Part shown: positions 8,547 to 15,477 of the stretch, piece by piece
Layout of the letters: each line of letters begins with the position of its first letter
How positions within the stretch are numbered: the first letter of the stretch is position 1
Source: Halomonas sp.
GTDB taxonomy: Bacteria; Pseudomonadota; Gammaproteobacteria; Pseudomonadales; Halomonadaceae
DNA: 64,000 nt
Reading direction: 5' to 3'
Assembly (NCBI RefSeq): GCF_011050415.1
Contig: NZ_DRFS01000020.1
Coordinates: 62,001-126,000 of the forward strand
Translations under genes and position numbers: made by a program
Notes under the pieces: model-generated
What the model was told of the DNA's origin: nothing
Databases searched by the model: none
What the model saw: only the letters and a program-made list of their open reading frames with translations

Positions 8547-9317
8547 TTAGCGATTTTGGCCGCGGTGTGCCCAGCCCGTCATACGCTTTTCTAACAGCGC
8601 AAACAGCTCATACATCACCATGGCCATGGCACTGATCACTAGCAGGCCAGCAAAAACCAGGCCCATACGCATTTGCGAGCCAGCACTCATCATTAAGTAG
8701 CCAATACCCTGATTGGAGGCAACGGTTTCTGACACCACCGTCCCGACAAATGCCAGGGTAATGGCGACTTTCAGCGAAGCAAAGAAATACGGCAGCGAGC
8801 GGGGCAGGCCGACCTTCAACAGCACGTCCATGCGCCGGGCGCCCAGTACCCGCAGCACGTCCTCCATCTCTGGCTCCAAGGTTGCTAAGCCAGTGGCCAC
8901 ATTGACCACGATGGGGAAGAAACAGATCAGAAACGCGGTAAGAATTGCAGGAACTGAACCAATCCCGAACCAGACCACCAAAATGGGTACAAACGCCACT
9001 TTGGGAATCGCGTTAAAGCCCACTAACAGCGGGTAGCAGGCGTTATACAGAAAGCGCGACGAGCCGATAATAAAGCCCAACACCAGCCCGACAGCGACAC
9101 CCAGGCCAAAGCCGATCAAGGTGGTCCAGAACGTTTGCCAGGAGTGCATCGCTATCGGCCCGGAATAGGTCACTAGCGCTTGGGCGGTCTCTAAGGCGCT
9201 GGGGAAGATAAAGCTAGGCACGTCGAATATCCGCACCGTTACTTCCCAGATAATAACCAACGCCACCACCGCAATCCATGGCGCCAGCTTCTCAATCAGT
9301 TTGCTATTTTTAGTCAT
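8547..9317 (-). CDS. NitT/TauT-family ABC transporter permease
   Basis: Inner-membrane subunit of 256 aa, with the ATG at 9317 chosen for its AAAGG site; the open frame extends 39 codons further upstream but overlaps the ATPase gene. Six transmembrane helices and the EAA loop (VLRVLGARRMDVLLKVGLPRSLPYFFASL), which contacts the ATPase, are present. This is the SsuC/TauC/RibX class that imports sulfonates, nitrate, pyrimidine precursors and similar compounds. Third gene of a binding protein-ATPase-permease operon. Confidence 0.87.
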   Translation of the reverse strand: MTKNSKLIEKLAPWIAVVALVIIWEVTVRIFDVPSFIFPSALETAQALVTYSGPIAMHSWQTFWTTLIGFGLGVAVGLVLGFIIGSSRFLYNACYPLLVGFNAIPKVAFVPILVVWFGIGSVPAILTAFLICFFPIVVNVATGLATLEPEMEDVLRVLGARRMDVLLKVGLPRSLPYFFASLKVAITLAFVGTVVSETVASNQGIGYLMMSAGSQMRMGLVFAGLLVISAMAMVMYELFALLEKRMTGWAHRGQNR

Positions 9318-9348
9318 ATAAGCGCCTTTCATCAGGTGCTGAAGCTTT

Positions 9349-10131
9349 TTAAGTGCTGCGCACTTCGCCAATTTGTGCGCGTAGCTCCTGCACCAGATCA
9401 ATAAAGGGTTTTTGGTAGGTGGTTTCCAGCGCACGGGGTCTCGGCAAATCGATTTCGCGCCGCTCTATCACCCGGCCGGGGCGACGGCTCATGATATAGA
9501 CGGTATCGGCCAGAAATGCCGCTTCGCGCAGGTCGTGGGTCACTAATACCACGGTAAAGCGCTGCTCTTCCCATAGGTCGCGCAGCACACACCACAGCTC
9601 TTCGCGGGTAAAGGCATCTAACGCACCGAAGGGCTCGTCCAGCATTAGCAATCGTGGTTGGTGAATCAATGCCCGGCAGATAGAGGCGCGCTGCTGCATG
9701 CCGCCGGAAAGCTGCCAGGGGTACTGATCTTCATAACCTTCAAGCCCAACGGTCTTAAGCAGTTTGCGCGCCCAGCCGACAAACTCTTCGCGTCGTTTAC
9801 GGAACTGGTGGCGATAAGGCTTCACAATTTCCAGCGGCAGCAGCACGTTATCCAGCGTGGTGCGCCACGGCAGCAGGTTGGCATTTTGAAACGCCATGCC
9901 CGAGATCTTTAGCGGCCCGGTCACCGGCTGACCATCGACCTTTATCGCCCCCGTCGAAGGCGCGTGCAACCCGGTACACAGCTTCATAAATGTCGACTTA
10001 CCGCACCCTGAAGGCCCCACGAAGGCGACAAACTCCCCTTCGTGGATATCCAGATTGATATCTTCGATGGCGTTACCTGATTCATCGTAGGCCAGGCTTA
10101 CGTCGTCAAAGGTCACAAACGCTGCCGACAT
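9349..10131 (-). CDS. NitT/TauT-family ABC transporter ATPase
   Basis: ABC ATPase of 260 aa with Walker A GPSGCGKST, a Q-loop in AFQNANLLPWR, signature LSGGMQQR, Walker B LLMLDEPFGALD and the switch His in LVTHDLREA. The NLLPWRTTLDNV segment is characteristic of the SsuB/TauB/ThiZ subgroup. It starts 2 bp after the binding-protein stop and ends 31 bp before the permease start, so the three genes are co-transcribed. Substrate not determined by this subunit. Confidence 0.9.
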   Translation of the reverse strand: MSAAFVTFDDVSLAYDESGNAIEDINLDIHEGEFVAFVGPSGCGKSTFMKLCTGLHAPSTGAIKVDGQPVTGPLKISGMAFQNANLLPWRTTLDNVLLPLEIVKPYRHQFRKRREEFVGWARKLLKTVGLEGYEDQYPWQLSGGMQQRASICRALIHQPRLLMLDEPFGALDAFTREELWCVLRDLWEEQRFTVVLVTHDLREAAFLADTVYIMSRRPGRVIERREIDLPRPRALETTYQKPFIDLVQELRAQIGEVRST

Positions 10132-10133
10132 AC

Positions 10134-11195
10134 TTATTCGCCCTCTGCCGTAAACAGCAAGCGCTCTTCAGTAGGCGGTAAATAGCGTGAGCTGAACACT
10201 TGGTCTGGAGAGGGGACAGACGGCAAGTCATAGGCGTCGGCGACCAATTGAATCGCTTCAATCAAACGTTCTTCATCGACGCCGCCCACGCCATGTTCAC
10301 GTGCATCCGGTGTATCAACAACGCTTTCAAGAGCGAGCTTTAAGCGGCGCGTCTCCATTTCTACGTTAATCAAGCCATCACGATTTTTAACGTACTCAAT
10401 GGCAGCGTCAGGATCGGCAATGGTCTCACCGAGTGCGCGGTTGAAGGCGCGCAAAAAGCCTTGTACTGCTTCGGGGTTCTCTTCCGCGAAGGATTCGCTG
10501 GCGATGATTGCGTTTCCGTAAAGTGGCACGCCGTAATCCGGGAACGGCATGATGGTGAGGTCATCTTCACTCATGCCACGCTCTTCAAGGTTGAGCAAAC
10601 TAGTGAAGTAGAAGCCGGTAATCGCATCCACATCGCCACGGGTAAGCAGTGTCTCACGCAGAGCAGGATCAACGTTTTGCCACGCCACCGCATCGGCTGC
10701 GAGATCATTGGCAGCAGCAAACACGCCCCAGGCGCGGTAACCGGTATCAAAGGCCGGGGCGGCGATGGTTTTACCGGCTAAATCCGTAGGACTTTCGATC
10801 CCGCTCTCTTTACGGGCAAACACCGCGGCAGGTGTTCCGTCGTAAACGATATAGACACCTTGAATGCCAGGGCCATCGGGGTTTTCAGCAAGAAACTCAA
10901 TCAGCGCGTTAAGATCACCGAAGCCCATTTCGTAGGCACCGGATGCCACGCGGTTAATCGCCCCTGCTGAGCCGCTGCCGGAGTCAATTTGTACGTCTAG
11001 CCCCTCTTCAGCAAAATAGCCTTTCTCCGCGGCCATTAAAAATGGCGCCGCCGGGCCTTCAAAACGCCAGTCCAATTGAAAGCGTATTTGAGTATCGTTT
11101 GCTTGGCTGATGGTAGGCATTAAAACCAGTGCTGCCGCACATCCTATCAAAAGGCGAGCAGCGGGAAAGCGGCGTGTAACAGCGGGCGTCATCAT
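10134..11195 (-). CDS. NMT1/THI5-like ABC transporter substrate-binding protein
   Basis: Periplasmic binding protein of 353 aa. The ATG at 11195 has an AAGG about 10 nt upstream; earlier in-frame starts lack one. The signal peptide is about residues 1-33 (TISQA before NDTQ). The fold signature PAAPFLMAAEKGYFAEEGLDV is shared by binding proteins for thiamine precursors, riboflavin, taurine and nitrate. The sigma-54 promoter and NtrC-like sites upstream point to a nitrogen-containing substrate, such as a pyrimidine or amine, rather than a plain sulfonate. Ligand unassigned. Confidence 0.82.
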   Translation of the reverse strand: MMTPAVTRRFPAARLLIGCAAALVLMPTISQANDTQIRFQLDWRFEGPAAPFLMAAEKGYFAEEGLDVQIDSGSGSAGAINRVASGAYEMGFGDLNALIEFLAENPDGPGIQGVYIVYDGTPAAVFARKESGIESPTDLAGKTIAAPAFDTGYRAWGVFAAANDLAADAVAWQNVDPALRETLLTRGDVDAITGFYFTSLLNLEERGMSEDDLTIMPFPDYGVPLYGNAIIASESFAEENPEAVQGFLRAFNRALGETIADPDAAIEYVKNRDGLINVEMETRRLKLALESVVDTPDAREHGVGGVDEERLIEAIQLVADAYDLPSVPSPDQVFSSRYLPPTEERLLFTAEGE

Positions 11196-11232
11196 TATGA
11201 GCATACCTTGTATACAAAATATGCTTTGTGAT

Positions 11233-11249
11233 TGCAGCAATACTGCCAA
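11233..11249 (-). promoter_or_regulatory. Sigma-54 promoter of the NitT-type ABC operon
   Basis: On the minus strand the 17-mer reads TTGGCAGTATTGCTGCA: TTGGCA at -24, GG to GC spacing of exactly 10 nt, and TGCA at -12. The predicted start is near 11222, about 27 nt before the ATG at 11195. NtrC-like sites lie roughly 95-130 bp upstream. Confidence 0.65.
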
Positions 11250-11314
11250 ATTTATTTTTACTTTTAAAAATCAAATAGTTAATCAATAGTTATCGCTATA
11301 TTAATCGCCGTCAA

Positions 11315-11351
11315 TGTCTCATCAAGGTGCATTGCACTCCATATATGCACC
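11315..11351. promoter_or_regulatory. NtrC-like sites upstream of the NitT-type operon
   Basis: TGTCTC-N5-GGTGCA (11315-11331) and TGCACT-N5-TATGCA (11333-11349) each match one half of the NtrC dyad well. They start exactly 18 bp apart, the same phasing as at urtA (1661/1679). A further TGCACC half-site is at 11346-11351. Confidence 0.45.
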
Positions 11352-11364
11352 AAATTAAAACATA

Positions 11365-11394
11365 TTAGACCTTGGTCTAAAAAAGCGGTATACT
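11365..11394 (+). promoter_or_regulatory. Promoter with overlapping operator palindrome
   Basis: TTAGACC-TT-GGTCTAA (11365-11380) is a perfect 7-bp-arm palindrome. Its left half can serve as a -35 (TTAGAC, 11365-11370), with TATACT at 11389-11394 as -10 and an 18-bp spacer. A repressor bound to the palindrome would block this promoter. The regulator is unknown. Confidence 0.5.
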
Positions 11395-11413
11395 AAGCGC
11401 AGTTTCCTGTCTT

Positions 11414-11442
11414 GCGCCATTCATTGAATGGCGCTTTTTTTT
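11414..11442 (+). terminator. Intrinsic terminator in the BCCT leader
   Basis: Perfect 9-bp arms GCGCCATTC (11414-11422) and GAATGGCGC (11426-11434), a 3-nt loop, then eight T residues. It lies about 14 nt beyond the start predicted from the TATACT box, and 114 nt before the BCCT ATG. It would end a transcript of roughly 40 nt: either a premature terminator that must be bypassed or the end of a small RNA. Confidence 0.75.
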
Positions 11443-11484
11443 GTCTGCGGTTTTGTCGATTTTTTTTATCAACTCTCTATTAAC

Positions 11485-11505
11485 TAAGCGGTTTTAAACC
11501 GCTTA
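11485..11505. promoter_or_regulatory. 21-bp palindrome upstream of the BCCT gene
   Basis: TAAGCGGTTT (11485-11494), one central T, then AAACCGCTTA (11496-11505): 10-bp perfect arms. The one-base centre is too short for an RNA hairpin loop and suits a DNA-binding dimer. It lies 51 bp before the BCCT start. Confidence 0.4.
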
Positions 11506-11556
11506 ACGGCAAAGCTTGGATAGGCTCTTTCTCACTTCCCCAATAAGGTACTAACC

Positions 11557-13125
11557 ATGAACCAGCCCGCCCCTAACGGCGAAGCCCCTAACGCTGACAG
11601 TTCTGGGCGGCTTTCGCTCGGCGACCCACTGGTGCTGATATTGAGCATCGGCTTTATCGTTGCCTTTCTGGCGCTATCGTTTTACGACGTTACCCTGGTG
11701 GCTGACACTATTAGCGCAGGCTTCGCCTGGACGGCATTAGTGCTGGGTAGCTATTTCCAATTGCTGCTCCTGTTGACGTTTTTTATTGCTATCGGTTTAG
11801 CCATGACACCGGCTGCAAAAGCCAAAATCGGTAATTTAGATGCACCAGAAATGAGCACATTTAAGTGGCTCTCCATCATTCTGTGTACGCTACTGGCAGG
11901 CGGTGGGGTGTTTTTTGCCGCTGGCGAGCCGGTCTATCATTTTGTAGTAACTCCGCCCGCCTTTGATAGCGAAGCAGGCACCGCTGAAGCCGTCTCGGGT
12001 GCGTTGGCGCAATCCTTTATGCACTGGGGGTTTATGGCCTGGGCGGTGTTGGGCTCTCTCACTGCGGTGGTACTCGCCCATGCGCACTACGTGAAAGGCC
12101 AGCCGCTTCAGCCACGCACGCTGCTCTATCCGATCTTAGGTGAACGCTTAATGCGCGGCCCACTAGGCGGCTTAGTCGACGCGTGCTGCGTGATTGCCCT
12201 GGTGGCTGGTACCGTTGGCCCGATTGGCTTTCTGGCTACTCAGGTTAGCTTTGGCCTGCACGAGCTGTTTGGGCTACCAGAAGGCTATACCGGCCAACTG
12301 ATCATTCTTGGCGTGCTGGCCAGCATCTACGTGCTCTCCTCTATGAGCGGCGTACATAAAGGCATTCAACTCCTCAGTCGCTTTAATGTACTGCTGGCAC
12401 TGGCGATTGGCGCGGTGATTATCGTCTTTGGCCCAACGCTATTTCTAGTCAACAGCTATGTTTCCAGCATGGGCGCGTATGTCAGCGAATTCTTTACCAT
12501 GGCGACCATGACCGCTGAGACGGCACCAGCGTGGTGGATGCAGTGGTGGACAGTGTTTTTCTTTGCCTGGTTTATTGGCTATGCCCCGGTGATGGCGATT
12601 TTCGTGGCGCGTATTTCCCGCGGTCGCAGCATTCGTGAAATGATCGTTGCGGTAGCAATTTTGGCCCCCATTGCCACCACCGTTTGGTTTACCTTGCTGG
12701 GCGGCTCGGGCATCTACTATCAGCTCACTGGTGTGATTGATTTAACCGAAGCGCTTAATAACTTTCAGTTTGATGTGGCGACCTTGACCGTCGCCCAGGC
12801 ACTGCCCGGCGGCACCTGGATGGCGCTAGCCATTTTGTTACTAACCACAATTTTTGTGGCCACCACAGGCGATTCCATGAGCTATGCGATTGCAGTGGTG
12901 GGCGCGGGCCACGATAACCCAAGCCCGGTAATGCGTGCATTCTGGGGGATTGCCATGGCGTTGATGGCGGCGGTACTGCTGTATATGGGGGCTGGGCAAA
13001 TTGGCGCGTTACAGCAGTTTATCGTTATCACTGCAATTCCAGTGTCGTTAATTCTACTGCCGTCGCTATGGAATGGCCCTCAGGCGGCTTACGCCATGGC
13101 CCGAGAGCAGGGGATTATTGAATAA
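11557..13125 (+). CDS. BCCT-family betaine/choline/carnitine transporter
   Basis: Sodium- or proton-coupled secondary carrier of 522 aa with 12 predicted transmembrane helices. The WWMQWWTVFFFAWFIGYAP segment, followed by FVARISRGRSIREM, is the BCCT signature around helix 8 with its conserved tryptophans. It imports a quaternary ammonium compound such as glycine betaine, for osmoprotection or as a nitrogen/carbon source; the exact substrate is not decided by sequence. The gene stands alone, so expression depends on the complex leader. There is no long C-terminal osmosensory extension as in BetP. Confidence 0.88.
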   Translation: MNQPAPNGEAPNADSSGRLSLGDPLVLILSIGFIVAFLALSFYDVTLVADTISAGFAWTALVLGSYFQLLLLLTFFIAIGLAMTPAAKAKIGNLDAPEMSTFKWLSIILCTLLAGGGVFFAAGEPVYHFVVTPPAFDSEAGTAEAVSGALAQSFMHWGFMAWAVLGSLTAVVLAHAHYVKGQPLQPRTLLYPILGERLMRGPLGGLVDACCVIALVAGTVGPIGFLATQVSFGLHELFGLPEGYTGQLIILGVLASIYVLSSMSGVHKGIQLLSRFNVLLALAIGAVIIVFGPTLFLVNSYVSSMGAYVSEFFTMATMTAETAPAWWMQWWTVFFFAWFIGYAPVMAIFVARISRGRSIREMIVAVAILAPIATTVWFTLLGGSGIYYQLTGVIDLTEALNNFQFDVATLTVAQALPGGTWMALAILLLTTIFVATTGDSMSYAIAVVGAGHDNPSPVMRAFWGIAMALMAAVLLYMGAGQIGALQQFIVITAIPVSLILLPSLWNGPQAAYAMAREQGIIE

Positions 13126-13151
13126 ATAAGCCCACTCAATGCTTTTCTGCC

Positions 13152-13970
13152 TTATAGCCCTTCCAGCAACCGCAAAATCATTTGCGGCTGCTGGTTGGCC
13201 TGGGCGAGAATCGTTATGCCGACTTGCTGCAGGATTTGGGCGCGAATTAGATTGGAGACTTCCCGAGCATAATCGGCATCCTGAATACGTGACCGAGCGG
13301 CGGAGGTGTTAATAATGTTGTTATTGAGGCCATCAATCACACTTTCAAAGCGATTCTGCACCGCTCCCATGTAACTACGCTGACGGTCTACACGCTTAAT
13401 GGCTTCATCCATCGCATCTAGCGGGCTCTCTGTCGCGCTTCCTTCTAAAACGCTAAAGCCTTCCAACCCCAGCGCCTGTAAATTCATCGCATCAAAACGA
13501 ACCGCTATGCTATCGCCAGCGTTAGCGCCGACCTGAATGTTTAATGATTTAGACTCATTAATCAGACTGATGCCATTAAAGTTACTCTGCTCCGCGATGC
13601 GGTCAATCTCTTCTAAGCGCTGATCAATCTCAGTTTGAATAGAGACAAGGTCATCAGAAGAGTTAGTACCATTCGCCGCCTGTACACTCAGCTCACGAAT
13701 GCGCTGCAGATTATCGTTAATTTGGTTAAGCGCCCCTTCCGCCGTCTGCACCATGGAGATGCCATCATTGGTGTTGCGGATTGCCTGAGTCATGCCTTTA
13801 ATTTGCGCCGTCATGCGGTTGGCAATCGCCTGCCCTGCCGGATCATCTTTAGCGCTGTTAATGCGCAGCCCAGATGAGAGACGCTGCATAGCGGTCTGCA
13901 TAGCTTGCTGACTGCCGCGCAGATTATTCTGCGCTATAAGCGACATCATATTGGTATTCAGGCTGAGCAA
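13152..13970 (-). CDS. Short flagellin
   Basis: Flagellin of 272 aa that polymerises into the flagellar filament. The N-terminal (LNTNMMSLIAQNNLRGSQQAMQTAMQRLSSGLRINSAKDDPAGQAIA) and C-terminal (YAREVSNLIRAQILQQVGITILAQANQQPQMILRLL) D0/D1 helices are complete, while the exposed D2/D3 insert is almost absent. The start is a TTG at 13970 with GGAGG 6 nt upstream. No other flagellar structural genes are nearby, but an almost ideal sigma-28 promoter precedes it. It could be a minor or alternative filament protein. Confidence 0.88.
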   Translation of the reverse strand: MLSLNTNMMSLIAQNNLRGSQQAMQTAMQRLSSGLRINSAKDDPAGQAIANRMTAQIKGMTQAIRNTNDGISMVQTAEGALNQINDNLQRIRELSVQAANGTNSSDDLVSIQTEIDQRLEEIDRIAEQSNFNGISLINESKSLNIQVGANAGDSIAVRFDAMNLQALGLEGFSVLEGSATESPLDAMDEAIKRVDRQRSYMGAVQNRFESVIDGLNNNIINTSAARSRIQDADYAREVSNLIRAQILQQVGITILAQANQQPQMILRLLEGL

Positions 13971-14023
13971 TGCGCGCCTCCAAAGGAAAGTAGCTCACCT
14001 TACCCTTGGCAGCTATAACGCTA

Positions 14024-14050
14024 TTATCGGCCTATCGCTAAAAATCATGA
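14024..14050 (-). promoter_or_regulatory. Sigma-28 (FliA) promoter of the flagellin gene
   Basis: On the minus strand: TCATGATT at -35, an 11-bp spacer, then GCCGATAA, an exact match to the FliA -10 consensus. The -35 is a partial match to TAAAGTTT. The predicted start is about 45 nt before the TTG start codon. The promoter lies between the folK stop (14056) and the flagellin. Confidence 0.7.
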
Positions 14051-14055
14051 GCACA

Positions 14056-14490
14056 TTATTTCTCAAGCGAGCGGCCACTGATGGCAAGCACTTCATTAAC
14101 AGGTGTTCGCACATAATCGTATTGGTAGTAGCTCTCATCCAGCAACTTACCGTCCCACGCCACCATATCCAGATCCATCGTACGTGGCCCGGATTTAATC
14201 GCCCCTCGGACACGCCCTAAGCGGTTTTCTACTTCCTTTAAATAGGCACGGAATGCTTCCTGCTCAAGGGGCGTACTCACCAGTAGTGCCGCGTTTAAGT
14301 AGTCAGGCTGCTGTTGATATCCTACTGGTGCGGTACGAATCGGTTTTGAAGTGGCCAATAGATTACATTCATGACCAATAATGTTTAATGCCTTAGCAAA
14401 ATTAAGATTTGGTTCGATATTAGAACCTAACGATATTAGGCATTCATGGTAATAAATAGCCTGTTCTGGAGCTAATGATTGCGGGGGCAT
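14056..14490 (-). CDS. folK: FolK-like 6-hydroxymethyl-dihydropterin pyrophosphokinase (short form)
   Basis: HPPK-family protein that would transfer pyrophosphate from ATP to 6-hydroxymethyl-7,8-dihydropterin. SLGSNI near the start, APVGYQQQPDYLNAALLV and the metal/ATP motif GPRTMDLDMV are present. At 144 aa it is shorter than typical FolK (about 160), and the usual C-terminal PH-x-R-x-FVL-x-PL segment is reduced. Given this and its divergent partner folM, it may be a second, specialised copy rather than the main folate enzyme. Confidence 0.75.
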   Translation of the reverse strand: MPPQSLAPEQAIYYHECLISLGSNIEPNLNFAKALNIIGHECNLLATSKPIRTAPVGYQQQPDYLNAALLVSTPLEQEAFRAYLKEVENRLGRVRGAIKSGPRTMDLDMVAWDGKLLDESYYQYDYVRTPVNEVLAISGRSLEK

Positions 14491-14671
14491 AGCAACATCC
14501 TATTCAACGTGACGCCCTAGAAAACAACCCTTTAGAGGGTATTATTGTTAAGTATTCAGGCTAGCCTTACGTGCAACTTTTGTACAAGTTATTGACAAAC
14601 GCTGCACTCACGCAGACAGTCTCTTATACCAACAAGAAAGAATAATACTAACGATAAATAGGGAGCTTTAT

Positions 14672-15424
14672 ATGCACCAAAAAGCTGCACTTATCACAGG
14701 AGGCGCTACCCGCTTAGGGAGGCATTTTGCTGAATATCTTGCAGACGAGGGTTATGACATCGCTTTACACGTTAATAGCTCTCGTCAAGAAGCAGAGGAA
14801 GTAGCAGAGCTCATTTGTGCCAAAGGGCGTGAGTGTGAAATTTTTTACTGTAACTTTCTATCGGGCGACTTAGAAGCACTCATAGCATCGGTGAAACAAC
14901 GCTTTCCTGGCTTTAATCTACTGCTTAATAGTGCTTCTGTTTATGAGCCTGCGCCAATAGGCGCGACTGAACTTGCTCTTTTGGAGAGCCAGTTTCGCGT
15001 CAACTTATTTACCCCATTGCTACTCACCCGCTACTTTTCTCATGCGGTTCAGGAGGGTCAGGTAATCAACATTATTGATAATAAAATTGCTTACCACCAG
15101 TACCCTTATGCAGCATATTTATTGTCGAAAAAAAGCTTAGCGGAATTGACGCGTATGGCAGCACTTGAGTTTGCGCCTCGCCTGCGGGTCAATGGTATCG
15201 CCCCTGGCGTGGTGCTTCCCGCTGCGCAGCGCATCAGTGACTATATTGAGTGGCGTATCGAAGCGATTCCGGTGAATCACCAAGGTAAACCCAATCATCT
15301 CGTACAAGCTTTGCACTATTTATTAGAAAACACTTTTGTAACCGGACAAATACTGTTCGTGGATGGCGGTGAATCCATCAATATGGAGGGACGTCATTCA
15401 GAAAACTATTCCGCTGGAGCTTAA
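14672..15424 (+). CDS. folM: FolM-like dihydromonapterin reductase / pteridine reductase
   Basis: Short-chain dehydrogenase of 250 aa that would reduce dihydropterins or dihydrofolate with NADPH. It has the TGGATRLGRH motif (TGxxxRxG), which distinguishes pteridine reductases from ordinary SDRs with TGxxxGxG, then NSASVYEP and the catalytic YLLSKKSL. An AGGGAGC ribosome-binding site precedes ATG at 14672. Divergent from the FolK-like gene, consistent with a shared role in making tetrahydromonapterin or salvaging folate. A strong hairpin follows. Confidence 0.78.
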   Translation: MHQKAALITGGATRLGRHFAEYLADEGYDIALHVNSSRQEAEEVAELICAKGRECEIFYCNFLSGDLEALIASVKQRFPGFNLLLNSASVYEPAPIGATELALLESQFRVNLFTPLLLTRYFSHAVQEGQVINIIDNKIAYHQYPYAAYLLSKKSLAELTRMAALEFAPRLRVNGIAPGVVLPAAQRISDYIEWRIEAIPVNHQGKPNHLVQALHYLLENTFVTGQILFVDGGESINMEGRHSENYSAGA

Positions 15425-15429
15425 AACGC

Positions 15430-15457
15430 AGAAGGGCCACCCAAAGGTGGCCCTTCT
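15430..15457. terminator. Bidirectional terminator between folM and the channel gene
   Basis: Perfect 12-bp arms AGAAGGGCCACC (15430-15441) and GGTGGCCCTTCT (15446-15457) with a 4-nt loop. T-rich sequence follows on the plus strand (ACTCTTCCTTTCTT) and GTTTT on the minus strand, between two convergent genes. Confidence 0.8.
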
Positions 15458-15477
15458 GTACTCTTCCTTTCTTGAAG

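Larger units (their letters stand above)
11196..11556. other. Divergent control region between the NitT-type operon and the BCCT gene
   Basis: 361 bp without a gene. Leftward signals: sigma-54 promoter (11233-11249) and NtrC-like sites (11315-11349). Rightward signals: an operator-like palindrome overlapping a sigma-70 promoter (11365-11394), an intrinsic terminator only about 14 nt past the predicted start (11414-11442), and a second 21-bp palindrome (11485-11505) ahead of the BCCT start. Confidence 0.55.
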
